NCBI GenBank assembly: GCA_948146395.1
Contig: OX411544.1
Coordinates: 52,715,933-52,779,932, forward strand
Length of the DNA stretch: 64,000 bases
DNA from: Fragum whitleyi
Taxonomy: Eukaryota; Mollusca; Bivalvia; Cardiida; Cardiidae
Direction of reading: 5' to 3'
Shown: piece after piece, positions 1 through 12,100 of the stretch
How positions within the stretch are numbered: the stretch's first letter is position 1
How the letters are laid out: every line of letters starts with the position of its first letter
Program-made: the position numbers and the translations under genes
Notes under the pieces: model-generated
What the model was told of the DNA's origin: nothing
The model's database searches: none
What the model saw: only the letters and a program-made list of their open reading frames with translations

Positions 1-2107
1 TCAACTCTCGTTACAACGACCATGTTTGTTCCCCATAAAAATGTCGTTATAACGAAAATGTCGTTGTACTGAAAATCATCTTTCTTACACAAAAGTTGAT
101 GCCATTTATGCACAATATACTCTTTTTACTGTTGAATATCGATAAAATATCTACAAGAATATTGAAACTTGTTATTACTTTTTGAAGAAATCTTTGATAG
201 ATCTCCTGAATTATGAACATTGTTCTCTACAGAATGATTGTTTCCATATGCTCTCTTGGTTTTCATCGTGATATTTGGTTCCATGTTCATTTGTTTAAAA
301 TAGATAATGATAGATTTTAAACATGATTAAGCTTAAAATCGAGAGACAGTGGAAAAACCAGATCATGTTTTGGTGAATAAATTATGGAATCTTTTAGCTT
401 CAACATATCACTGATTTTCGATTTACCTATCTTTGGAGTCCACTCTTTTGAAAAACAAGAGCCATGTTGGACATGGATATAAGTCCCCTACCGGCTTTGT
501 ATGTCTCAATGTTTTCCCACTCCAATTCTATCAGGGACGTCAAAACCAGGTCTTGTTTTGGAAAGGGTTAAACAAGACTTACATGAGTTGTTGTCTCTGC
601 TGTGCCCACTATACAATTCATGCAAGCAATAGACAGATGCAAGAAATAGTATCAATAACAGTTACCTTGTCTGATCCAAGATGTTTTTCTTCAGTCTTGT
701 TGGTAAGAAATGAGAACTTTCACTGGAGGTGATTAATACTGCTGCATCACCACCCTGACTAACATGGCTTATAATTTTTTTTACATTTTAAAACAGGTTT
801 CATCAAGTTAGCTTGCTTAGTTATTAAGTTATTGCAGGATCCATTTTTTGCCATATTTTCACTATTTCCGTTACCATAGCAACCGCACTTTTTGTCAAAG
901 AACAAAGATAAAATGATGTGCATAATCTACACATTGCCATCTAGTCATATACCAAGTCTCATCAAATTAGCTTGCTTACTTATTAACTTATCGCAGGATC
1001 CAATATTTTTTGCCATATTTTCACTATTTCCGTAACCATAGCAACAACAATTTTAGTCTAAAAACAAAAATAAAATGATGTGCATAATCTACACATTGCC
1101 ATATAGTCATATACCAAGTCTCATCAAACTAGCTTGCTTAGTTAACATCTTATCGCAGGATCCCTTTTTTGGCCATATTTTCACTATTTCTGTAACCATA
1201 GCAACCTCAATTTAAGTCGAAAAACAAAAATAAAATGATGTGCATAATCTACACATTGCCATCTAGTCATATACCAACTTTCATCAAAAACGCTTGCTTA
1301 GTTATTAAGTTATCGCGGGATCAAGATTTGAGTGGACAGACGGACGGACGGACGGACAGACGGACAAACGGACAGACGGAGGGCAAACCTATAGTCCCCT
1401 CCGGTGTGAACACCGGTAGGGGACTAATAATTTGACAACTGATCTTGTATTGTATTTGAATGAGCAGATTTGTATTCTAAAATCGTCTGTCTTTGCTAAA
1501 ATAGAGTTGGGTTCTACGTCTCTTTGCTAGTGCCTCAGCCATTTTTTTTTCAAAATAGACCGTCGTAACATATAGACTCTACGCCTAAGATGTTTGTCTA
1601 ACAATCAAACAAAATAAAATGACGATTTGCCATTTTCGCCAAAAAGAAGCCGAGTAACTGAAGTGGTCAAATTGTACTCGTCGAATGCAAAGAGGTGCAA
1701 CTATACCCATTTTGTAAATAAGTTACGACTATGTCACCCTCAACCAACAAAAGACTAACAGGCAAGAATATTGTGTTTCGGGTCGTTTAATCGTCGATAA
1801 TCGCCGAAGGGGAAAACCTGTATTCGCACTTTGAATAGCATAAATTTGTATACACGGTGATATTTTTGATTAACTCAATACCGCGAGGTTCTAAAAATAG
1901 CCGCTAGGAATTTCCCAGGTAAGTGTCGATGTATTGAATAACAACTAATAGGGATTTTGCACTTTCGTTGTTTTTGTGTCGATGCCGGAAAAAGAGAATT
2001 CCGTTGTAACGGGAGAAAAATACACTGTGCAAATCTGTTCCCGACAAATTAGTGTTGGTATGCGAAAATGTCGATGAAACGGATGTCGATCAAACGGGAG
2101 TTGACTG
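1..2107. mobile_element. pogo/Tigger-type DNA transposon, left tip cut by the window edge
   Basis: The window opens with TCAACTCTCGTTACAACGA, and position 2107 closes an inverted match ending GGGAGTTGACTG followed by TA. With the missing CAG this gives CAGTCAACTC at both ends and TA flanks, as in pogo/Tigger elements (Tc1/mariner superfamily). Subterminal tgtcgttat/atgtcgat motifs recur at both ends. No intact transposase frame is seen. A pearl element (about 450-1430) is nested inside. Confidence 0.7.
450..1430 (+). mobile_element. Pearl-like element, family A (AGTCCCC ends)
   Basis: It starts near aaaaacaagag, then a mini-hairpin (CCATG/CATGG) and AGTCCCCTACCGG at about 483. The core has about 160-bp repeats (gcttgcttagttattaa at 811, 970, 1132 and 1292). 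A GACGGACGG-type microsatellite follows (1333-1380). It closes with a stem-loop of CCCCTCCGGTGT against ACACCGGTAGGGG near 1395-1421. The 5' AGTCCCCTACCGG is the inverted complement of the 3' end, as in Helentron-type nonautonomous elements. Confidence 0.8.
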
Positions 2108-2803
2108 TAAAAAGGGTTGCGCCCGGGTGGAGCCCAAATATGATCCTAGGGTCTTGATATGAACAAACTTGGTAGAGGTCTACTAGATGATGCTACATCA
2201 TTTTGAAGATTGTCATTTTTTTACCCTTCGTGCTCATAAGAGATAAAGGGATGCATCCGTAAAAAGCCCAAATATGACCCAAGGGTTTTGATATAAACAA
2301 ACTTGTTAGAGGCCCACTAGGTGATGCTACATACCAAATATGACAGCTGTCTGCAATCTGGTTTTAGAGAAGAAGATTTTTAAAATTTTCGCTCTTTGAC
2401 TCTATGTAAAAAGGGTTGGGCCCGGGCAAAGCCCAAATATGAACCCAGGATCTTGATATGAACAAACTTGGTAGAGGTCCACTAGATGATGTTACATACC
2501 AAATATGAAAAGCTGTCTGCCTTCTGGTTTCAGAGAAGAAGATTTTTAAAGATTTTCATATTTTCACCTTTTTTGTTAAGGGTAAAGGGAAAGTTAAGCG
2601 TGGATTTCATTTATTTGAACAATTTTGGTAGAGCTTGACCTAAGGAACATCCCTGCCAAGTTTCATCAAGATTGGCCCACTGGTTTAGGAGGAGAAGATG
2701 TTTAAAGAAATTGTGGACGACAGATGATGCACAACTGACGACGGATATTCTACGATCACGATAGCTCACCTTGAGCACTTCGTGCTCAGGTGAGCTAAAA
2801 ACA
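2108..2803 (+). mobile_element. Pearl-like element, family B (copy 1), interrupted on the left
   Basis: Three core repeats of about 150 bp begin gggttgcgcccggg-type and share cccaaatatga, gtcttgatatgaacaaac and ttggtagaggtc. A unique right part follows (gccaagtttcatcaagat), then a hairpin TAGCTCACC...GGTGAGCTA at 2762-2797 and a short A-tail. Its left part is missing because the pogo-type element ends exactly inside the repeat (TA at 2108), so it was split by that insertion. Confidence 0.8.
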
Positions 2804-2945
2804 GCTGAGCTAAGAACACTATAAAAGTGTACAAGAAGAGTCATATCTAATTATAAGTTTTAAACAGCTATCAATAACATGTTAAATGATTCAGTTCAAA
2901 TAAATTGACAACAAATAACCTTGTTGACCTGGCTTTTTTTGTCTT

Positions 2946-3191
2946 TTAACCCTTTACAGATGACAAAATATTCAGACCCTTTTGTGCAGAGTTGAACCCC
3001 ACTTTCAAATATTTTTCATTCATATAAGATGCTGGTGCATCAAACCTTAGCTTCTTGTACAAGTACAGCACACAGTCAAGTTGAATTTGATGTTTAATTT
3101 TAAAGTCTAGTTCCTTGTCATATATAATCAAATGAATGATCAAACTGCAGCTGCAACAGCACTCAGACTTGCCTATTTCAAAGGTATCCAT
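2946..3191 (-). other. Uncharacterised 81-codon open frame
   Basis: This minus-strand frame runs from ATG to a TAG and reads plausibly protein-like (KELDFKIKHQIQLDCVLYLY). I recognise no family. It is unspliced, sits in repeat-rich sequence next to a tRNA-like segment, and has no promoter or poly(A) signal that I can point to. Probably a chance frame or part of a repeat. Confidence 0.15.
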
Positions 3192-3232
3192 TTAAACACC
3201 TGGCTGTACCAAATTATTTGCTCAGATAAGTG

Positions 3233-3300
3233 ATAGGATTCAATCCTGCGACCTTCTAATTTCACGAACCTAATCATTAGACCACAGACTCTACTAGCAC
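3233..3300 (-). repeat. tRNA-like segment, probably a SINE head
   Basis: The minus sense contains TGGTCTAATGATTAGG, which resembles a polymerase III A box. About 30 bases on it has GGATTGAATCC, which resembles a B box (GGTTCGAATCC). The stems do not fold into a clean cloverleaf, so it reads as a tRNA-derived SINE relic, not a functional tRNA gene. Confidence 0.4.
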
Positions 3301-3320
3301 CATAGGGGGTAAACCAATTA

Positions 3321-3590
3321 AATGTATGAAAAAATATCTAATGAGGTTGGGAGAATTGATAATTGTCAAGGCTCTGCAGAGACAAGGCTCTGCAGAGATA
3401 TTTTTTCATACAATACACTAAGAATGTTTTATATCTATCTTAAAACCTCTTTTTGTCATGTTTTCATAGATGTTTCTAACAGAAAGTTTCTAAAAATAAC
3501 CACAATATGTCATTGTTCTAAAAATATCCATGTGATATCATAAAAAATACCATATGGGATGTTATCACATGGATATTTGTATTGTTATAA
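3321..3590. repeat. Two adjacent foldback palindromes
   Basis: TGTATGAAAAAATATCT near 3321 is the inverted complement of AGATATTTTTTCATACA near 3397, with a short direct repeat of aaggctctgcagaga between the arms. Just right of it, AATATCCATGTGATATCA at about 3524 pairs with TATCACATGGATATT near 3563. Both look like small foldback elements. Confidence 0.65.
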
Positions 3591-3803
3591 GATAAAAGCC
3601 AAGTCAAATATGAGAACTTGTCAACTCACAATCTAATTTCAGGAGATATAATTTTGAATTGTTTTATTTCAGTAACAGCAAGATTTGAAACTTCTAGTGT
3701 ACTGGTATAAAGAAACAGAGAAAAAACATAACATGCTGAATACTTCTACCTCTTTGATCTGTTTTTTCAAAGTTAAGGTCAGCCCAAACCTATTACAATT
3801 GCC

Positions 3804-4575
3804 TTAAGGTAGCAATGGACACATGGCGTCATTTTTTCCGCCCAATGAATTTTTTTCTTGTTCACATATGTTGTAGATTAACATTGTCCAGTCATTATAT
3901 CAAAATATGAAGGTACCTTTCCACGCTTGTTTTCATGCTAGAGTTCTCTGCCCTTTAGTGGTATAGGCCATTTTTCAGTAAAACGATTATATTCGTTTTA
4001 GGTCTAGTATAAACCCTGTACTAAGTTTAAGCTATAAAACACATACATTTTGAAAGACCTTATACATGTACACAATGGCTATTGATAAGAAAATTTCTCT
4101 TTGATCAATTACATTTGCACAATTTGCTTTCAAAAGTAAAAAATGCAATATTTTTTGTAATTTTACTAGGTAAAAATGCCACAAAAACCTATTTTTTAAA
4201 GAAATTACCCAATGAATTTTTCTTATTTTCCAATATGTTTATAATCCCTATTTTTCCTTTATTTGGTAAAAAAATCAGCATACCTTTACATGCAATTAAG
4301 AAAGTTTTTCGTTTTTTTCAGTGTTCCCCCCTAAATGAATGACGGTTTTAACGCATTTTTATTGTTAAATTTAATGATCCAGTCATTCAATTAATATCAA
4401 ATGTTGAAAAGAAGCTAAATTATGTAGTTTTACCATCATTATTCTATGTTATATCCATATGTAGAATCTTACGAAAACAGGTCTTTTTAGACAACGCGCA
4501 AAAAGAGCCGTAAAATAAACGAAAACCCACTTCCGGTATATAGAGTCGGGAGGCCGCTGTCCATTGCCACCTTAA
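3804..4575. mobile_element. TTAA-flanked inverted-repeat element (772 bp)
   Basis: The left end TTAAGGTAGCAATGGACA mirrors the right end TGTCCATTGCCACCTTAA, with TTAA at both outer edges. TTAA target sites are the piggyBac signature; I see no piggyBac transposase. The interior is very AT-rich with an unremarkable 86-codon frame. Best read as a nonautonomous (MITE-like) copy. Confidence 0.65.
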
Positions 4576-4904
4576 ATTATTAAGGCACTTTTGATAGAAA
4601 AATCAGACAAATGATATATTTTCAAATTCATTACAAACTTGCTTCCATTAATTTTACCCTATTTCGCATTAACTAACTAGACCCATTAAACACATGACGT
4701 TTTGATATCGCCTTGTAAACACCTAGGTGCAAATATTTTCACAAATTTTGTCTTTTTGCATTTAAGAAATAGAGTAATTATTTTCCATGCAAATTCTATA
4801 ATTATGCCATTAACAAAGACTATATTTTCACTCTTAGTATTGTACATTATATCCTATTTGACAACATCTTAGCTGCACTGTATTCAAGATGACAAAGCAG
4901 TGTA

Positions 4905-5205
4905 AAAGTTTCCACATAAGACCGCAAAAAGCGGAGTGATTCCCCCTACAAGTGCTTGTCAAGAAGGACAAGCCTCTTTCCATCCAAGGGCCATGACTCT
5001 GCCAAAATGCAATTGATTCTAACCAATATTTCACTTGCACATCTCTGCTTGATACCGATCACATCTGTAAATTTGGGTGAAATCTGCCCATTGGTTGCTG
5101 AGAATTGAGCAGACATGAAAAAGCTACAGATGGACAGACCGATGCACAGGTAAGCTGACTCTACATACCCTCCAAACATAGTTTTTAGGGGTATAATTAT
5201 ACCCT
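4905..5205 (+). mobile_element. Pearl-like relic with ATACCC hairpin
   Basis: Degraded. It has gggccatgactctgcc, a worn microsatellite remnant (ggacagaccgatg) and a terminal stem of ATACCC against GGGGTAT (5165-5193). Same order and orientation as the better-preserved pearl elements; no clear core array remains. Confidence 0.45.
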
Positions 5206-5592
5206 GCTTTGCATGCAATATAACAGTTTGCCCCATTTTGTCATCCTGAACCCATGTTTGGACCCTTTATACTGATGAAGTCATAATGTTGCCGTGTAAT
5301 AATGAGACAAATGATTTGCCTAAAGAGAGTTTCATAACTTTTTCTCATTTTTGCAATTGGGAAATAGAATAGTCATTTGTTTTCCTTCAACATTGATTAC
5401 TGTTTCATTTTTCCATTTTAACAACAAATCTATTTTTGAACAACAATTCTATTTCTCCCCTCATTACTCAGTCATTTTCAAAACTATAGCATTTGTTCAC
5501 TTCATGAAAGAGAAATCAATCTAATACTGACATAGGCTTACCGTAAAAGCTCTAAAAGAACCCCCGGTTTATTAGAAGCTACACTACATATC

Positions 5593-5652
5593 AATGGCTC
5601 AGAGGAAAACAGTTGTAACTACACATAAACCTATTGTTTCATGCTGAGCCAT
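5593..5652. repeat. Palindromic mini-element, GGCTCAG family (diverged)
   Basis: ATGGCTCAGAGGAAAACAG pairs across about 20 bases with a right arm ending TGTTTCATGCTGAGCCAT. Better copies lie at 20100-20168 and 53248-53319, and a half copy at 29600-29642. Confidence 0.7.
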
Positions 5653-6047
5653 CGATATCCAAGACGTAGAATAAATGGCCAAGAACAAACATAATCACCA
5701 CAAAATTTTGATATTTGATTTGGGGAAAAGAGCACAAAGCCTCTGTTGAAATTTTAGTGACCTTGATCTTTATGGATATGGGCTTTTATTAGAGGCTTCA
5801 AAAGTTTGCTTAAATCCCATCAAAAGTGGTCCATTTCAACCTCTGAAATGAGGATAGGGTTTAATTAGAGCATTGGGCTCTTTTAGCATTTTCATGGTAT
5901 ATGCTGTGTATAATTTTGTCCACTTTTAAAAGCTCTGTGTCATTCAGCTAAAGTACAATTGAATCATTTTACATGTTACTTTGATGACTCTTCACATACA
6001 AGCAAACCTACACCAAGCACACACAAGCTCATAAAGAAGCCACTTAC

Positions 6048-6151
6048 CTTTGTGTAGTTGAGATTTTCTTCCAAGCCTTTAACTTGATCTTTAAGAGACT
6101 TTATTTCTTTGACATATTTCTCAGTCTCATCTGAAACCATTTGGTCCTTTT
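6048..6151 (-). CDS. TRIP11: TRIP11 exon, residues 2039-2073 (last visible exon)
   Basis: 104 bp, two bases in and phase 0 out; acceptor ccttacag, donor AAAG|GTAAGTG. It encodes [19 protein letters not shown] and [15 protein letters not shown], aligning with human [20 protein letters not shown]. The rest of the coil and the GRAB domain should follow, but no matching exon is seen between here and position 1. Confidence 0.9.
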
Positions 6152-9100
6152 CTGTAAGGTAATTACAAATTTGTTAGATCCATAAATGAGTAATTGAGTT
6201 TCCACCCTTAAAAAAAACTTTACAGAAGCTATAATGAATACAAGATTGATTTCTGACAGATACCCCTGAAACATTTTTTTTCTAGAATTTCCTCAATGAA
6301 TGACCTTGACCTTGCCATATGACCTTGAGATGTTATTGATAAGGTCTACCTTCATGCCAAGTCTGGATAATGTCCCTCGACCCTTATCCTGCTGAATTTT
6401 CATTTTGTTTCAAACAAATTAACAACTTTTTAAGAAATATTTTGCAACTAACCTGGCTCATTTTCCCCCACAATTATCAGGTAGAAATCAGACAGTTTAG
6501 GCTTAGACAAGACTACAAGTCTGTCCAAATAGACTGATTTAAATTTGTGGTGTAGCCTACATTAGTTGAAACTATTCTAAGACCATCTGCAGATCAACCG
6601 TATAGTAAGCCTGATTCTATTCTTGTGGAGTATAAATCTAGGGTGGTCTGTGAAAAACAGAAGGAAGTACCAATAATCAACAAGGTGCCAAATTGTCACA
6701 AGATACGCCAGTCACACTGCTTAGTATTAACTGGGGGTTTGAATAGAAATGAGGTTATTTTGAGTGAATATTTTTTGCACTCATGAAGTTTCATGATCCT
6801 AGCTATTAAACTTTTAGAGATATACTCTGGACAAGATTCTAGTATGAAAAACAACAATGGGCAATAACTCAAAAAATAGACCAGGTAGAATTATGGTTGT
6901 ACACTGCACTCCCCCTTGGTGTGATCTATACACCAATGCAGTTTCATGATCCTAGCTATTATACTTTTACAGATATACTCCAGACAAGATTCAAGTCTCA
7001 AAAAAAACAAAGGGCAATAACTCAAAAAATAGGTCAGGTAGAATGATGGTTATTGTACACTGCACTCCCCCTTTGTGAGATCTATACACCCATGAAGTTT
7101 CATGATCCTAGCTAATATACTTTAAGAGATATACTCCGGACAAGATTCAAGTCTGAAAAACAACAAAGGGCAATAACTCAAATGATAGGCCAGGTAGAGT
7201 TATGGTTCTTGTGCACTGCACTCCCCCTTGGTGAGATCTATACACCCATGAAGTTTCATGATCCTAGCTATTATACTTTAAGAGATATACTCCGGACAAG
7301 ATTCAAGTCTGAAAAACAACAAAGGGCAATAACTCAAAAAATAGGCCAGGTAGAGTTATGGTTCTTGTGCACTGCACTCCCCCTTGGTGAGATCTATACA
7401 CCCATGAAGTTTCATGATCCTAGCTATTATACTTTAAGAGATATACTCCGGACAAGATTCAAGTCTGAAAAACAACAAAGGGCAATAACTCAAAAAATAG
7501 GCCAGGTAGAGTTATGGTTCTTGTGCACTGCACTCCCCCTTGGTAAGATCTATACACCCATGAAGTTTCATGATCCTAGCTATTATACTTTAAGAGATAT
7601 ACTCCGGACAAGATTCAAGTCTGAAAAACAACAAAGGGCAATAACTCAAAAAATAGGCCAGGTAGAGTTGTGGTTCTTGTGCACTGCACTCCCCCTTGAT
7701 GAGATCTATACACCCATGAAGTTTCATGATCCTAGCTATTATACTTTTAGAGATATACTCCGGACAAGATTCTAGTATGAAAAAAAACAAAGGGCCATAA
7801 ATCAAAAAATAGTCCAGGTAGAGTTATGGTTCTTGTGCACTGCACTCCGCAATGATGAGAAAAATATAAGTGCCAAGTTTGAAGTCAATCGGACTTCAAG
7901 TTACAGAGTTATGCTCCGGACAAAGAAGTGGACGCCGCCGGACGCCCGGACGCCGTACGCCGGACGCCACGGGTGATCCCATAATACGTCCCGTCTTCGA
8001 CGGGCGTATAAAAAGGCACTCACAAAAGTTTTTGCTAACCCCTAAATTTTAGATGAACTTGGTCCAAAGAGATGGCTACAATTTGAGGTGTAATCTAATT
8101 TTTTGGAACTGTTCTAAGATCATTCCGTAGGTAAGTCTGGTTCTGTTCTTGTAGAGTAGATAGCTAGAGTGGTTAGTATAAAAATATTTTAAGTGCCCAT
8201 AATAATATAGGCACTTAAAAAAAAACGCACTAACCTTTGTTCTCTAGAAGAGCCTAGTTTTAAAAAAAGAGACACCAAGAGCACCACCTACAGGTGACTA
8301 GGCTTGGCTGTTGGGCAATTAATAGTGGATGAAAAATTAAAGTTAAAAAAGGGGCATAATTCTCACAAAGTGCATCTAGTTATCCCCCTTGATAGTAGAG
8401 ATTGCCAAGTTTCAAGTGAATGCCTTAAGCAGAACCAGAAATTTTGCAAAATTTCAAAGTTTTTGCACAATAATGTCAACAACAACAACACAAAGGCGTA
8501 TCAACACCTCAGGCTTTTTTTGAAATCAGCCGAGCTAAAAATCCAAGTTGAAAAAAGGGGCATTATTCTTACAAATATTCTTCCAGAGTAACCCTTTTGA
8601 TAGTCTGGATAGCTTTTGTAATGGTGAACACACATGCCAAGTTTAATGAAGATATCTTCAATAACAACAGAGATATTACCAAGGTTAAAGTTTGTCAAGC
8701 CAAGGCCTACACCAACTCCACCATCTTGAACCATACCAAGGTAATAACAACACCTCGGGTTTTCTCTGAGCTAGAAATTGCAGTGTAACCTACCTTGTTG
8801 AAACTGTTCTAAGACCATCTGTAGATTAGCTAAAGACACAGAGTAAGTCTGATTCTGCTCCTGTAGAGTAGATATTTGTAAGTAGGCTTGGTCCCGTTGT
8901 TGTGATACAAACTCTAATTGCTGTGTTAGACTGTCCAGTTTCTGACTCGCTTGTTGACTGAAAGTGTAGATATTTAGGAGTTATGGTTGTGGAACCATAA
9001 TAGTTCTGCACCACTTTGGAACAGATGATCTTTCACGATGATGACCGAGGTTTAGAAAACCTCGGTTAACACTGTTAAAGTTCATTACTTTTACCTAGAC

Positions 9101-12100
9101 GTTGAGAATCTATTACAGGTCCACTTCCTTAATACAAAACTTTAGTAAACTAAAGGGTTCATGTAAAACTGTTGTTAATGCCTGCAAAAACTTAGAACCT
9201 AACAATCGTTTTATGCTAATCCATCAATATTGCTTTGATCCTTACTATTTAGAGGTAGAAATTATAATATTGCTTCAGGGATCTTTTCATTTTACATACA
9301 CTTTGTATAACAGTTTCTAGCTTTGTTTCTAGAATTTCTTAATTGTTGTCTCAGCAAACCTAGCTGAGACTTGCAGAGGTACCCAGGACAAATCCTAGTT
9401 TCTTGTTTGGAGTACATGTGTGATTTAAAGAATTTTCATTAGGAAACTTGTTGTATCAGCACAATTGGTTTGTTTATTTGTTCCAATAAGAATTAACTCT
9501 GCTTTCAACATTCTGTCAGTTTCAATGCAGGGGCTAGAGGGTATTTCTCAAACCAGTTCCACTATTACATCACCATCCTTTTCTAGCTTCCAGTTGCGAT
9601 TCCACATAGGTCTACAATTATCATCCCATTGGTGGAAGATAAATTAATAGTCGGATGAGTGCCACTATCGAGGAGCAGCACAATTGGAGAAACAGAATTT
9701 TAAGCAATGAATGTGGATGAAAAATTGTGTAAATGTGCTCATTGGAAGGAAAAATTTTGATATTATATGGTTCCCACATTTTCAAGTATCATAATCAATT
9801 GATTTAATAAGAGCATTTCAAACAGACCTGGTTGTTTCCATGGCAGATGATGATGTATACAATTTTTCTTCTGCTTCTGTCAGACGTGTCCGCAATTCCT
9901 TCTCACGTTCTTCAGCAGCCAATGCTTCTCTTGTATAACCATCCTCTATCTTCAAATACAGACAAAGATTACATGTATAAGAATAACATTGCATTCTTTT
10001 CAAAATTTATCAGTTTTAAAATAACTGGTAGTCAAATGTATGGTGGAATTTCTTTTTTTTTCTCTTTCATTCACTAATGAGCCAACAGATTTCTGGATGG
10101 AATCAAATTCAAACAAGATGTGTTCGTAAAATATAATGCTCTCATAATAGAATTTATTTAGAAGTTTGACCTTGATATCAACCTTAACCCTGTCAAATAA
10201 CCTAGAAGATTAATCAGATGAACCTCTATGTCAATTAAGAACATTGTAACTTATAAGGTTATGTTAATGTTTAGTTTGCTAATCATCATTACAATTTTCC
10301 GCAGACAGACAGACTGACAGACAATCGGTAAAATAATATAACCCTGATATATCGATATGGAGACTTAGGCATTTCAGTATAGATATTTTGAATGTAAGTT
10401 ATATACTTTGCTCTTACAATATTTTATTACATTCAAATGAAAAACAGACTGTCACTGGTCATATTTGCAAGGAATGATTGAGTAGACCCACCTGTATTAA
10501 ATGCTGCCTGAGCCTATCCAACTCTCGATGAAGTTTGCTCTCTTTTTCCTTCAAGGTCTGAATCTGCAGTGTAATAAGCTTTGCTAAAATTGTGGTCTCC
10601 TATTCTTTGAAACTGATTCACATGTAAACTGTGAATATGGGTAATATAAGATGTCACATTACATACTTGTATGCATATTTAAAGTATAGCAACTAAAATT
10701 ATCAACTTTTCCATATCCGTTTTTTTTTCTTTTGCACAATCAAAATTCAAAAAATTTTATAAAATGTTACAGGAACCAATTTTTATTTCTAAATGCTGTA
10801 AATTTTTGGGGTTTGGCACAATGGTTACAGAGTTAGGAAATAGCCAAGATCTCAAAATAAGAGAATGAGAAAATCTAACCATGTTGTGGGTGCTCATTGG
10901 AGTTATCTTGATTAGCCGATTCCAGTGAGCACACATAATATAGGATTTAATTGCAGATAACATATTTCCATTTTCAGAATTAGAGTTTTTCGGAGATAAT
11001 AACAGCAAAGATCTCAATAAAAGAGAGTGATGAAAATATAACTCTGGAATTTCTCAATCAAACCATATGATATGGATACTTATTAGAATCATCTTGATGA
11101 GACCATTCCAATGAGCACCCACAACATAGGATTTGAAAGCAGAATAACTCATTTCCATTTTCAGAAATCAAAATTACTGCCTGTACTGGTCGGAGACCAA
11201 TTCTCGCTGTGTACCAGTTCTTGCTACCTGACCATTTTCACAGTGAAGATGCAATATTCATTTAAAACATAATTATTTTCTGAATAAAAGAAGTTGCTAT
11301 CAACATAATTTGTAATTTAGTAAAGTTTCCTTTCTACTTTTACTGTGAACTGGGTCAGTTAGAGAGAACTGGTACTCGGCAAGAATTGGTCTTCAACCAG
11401 TGTGGAGTTCTCAGTTCACTCACCTCAGTCTGAAGCTGCTGGTTGATCTGTTGTGTCTGCTGCAGTGCCATGGCTGCCTGGTCCCTCTCTTGTTGCAACT
11501 GCTTTATTCTGTTCTGTGTCACTTCATTCTCCTGAGTCAGCTGATTCACTCTCACCTTCTCACCTTTCTCCTCCTGAATGATTGCAGTCAGCGACGTCAT
11601 CTTCTCCTGCAAACTTTTCACTTCAAACTCACTGTCTTGTAACTGAAGCGTCAATTTTTTATTCATTTCTGTCAGCGACTGACACTCGGTTATCACAGAT
11701 TGCTTTTGTTGTTGCAGTTGTGTTATGTCCAACTTCAGGTCAGCAGATTCGGACTGAAGTCCGTGAAGTTGAAACACAAAATTGTCCACTTGTTTTTTAT
11801 ACCCAGCTCTTTCATTATCCACATGTCTGTAAGTCTGTTCCAGTTCTGAATAACTCTGGTGTAAGGACTGGATCTTATTCTCTTTATCCTTGATATGCTC
11901 CTTAAATTCATCAATTCTAGATTGAAGTGTTTCTAAACATTTCACTTTACTGTCAAACAGAGCTTTATCAATAGTTTCACCAGAGTCTGATTGTTGTATC
12001 AAATGACCATACTTAACTTCTAAGTCTGTATATTTCTGTTTATAGTCTATTAACTCATTCTGACACTTCAGTAAGACCTGCTTCTTCTCCTCAAATTGTG

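Noticed and set aside
656..755. Possible minus-strand exon reading GGDAAVLITSSESSHFLP with AG/GT borders
   Set aside because: It lies inside the pogo-type element and the pearl element nested in it, does not resemble the expected TRIP11 C-terminus, and no partner exon was found.
3233..3300. Functional tRNA gene
   Set aside because: The arms do not form a complete cloverleaf and the B box is mutated (GGATTGAATCC); better explained as a SINE relic.
7590..7805. Minus-strand open frame opposite the 156-bp repeats
   Set aside because: A shadow of the tandem repeat; no independent coding signal.
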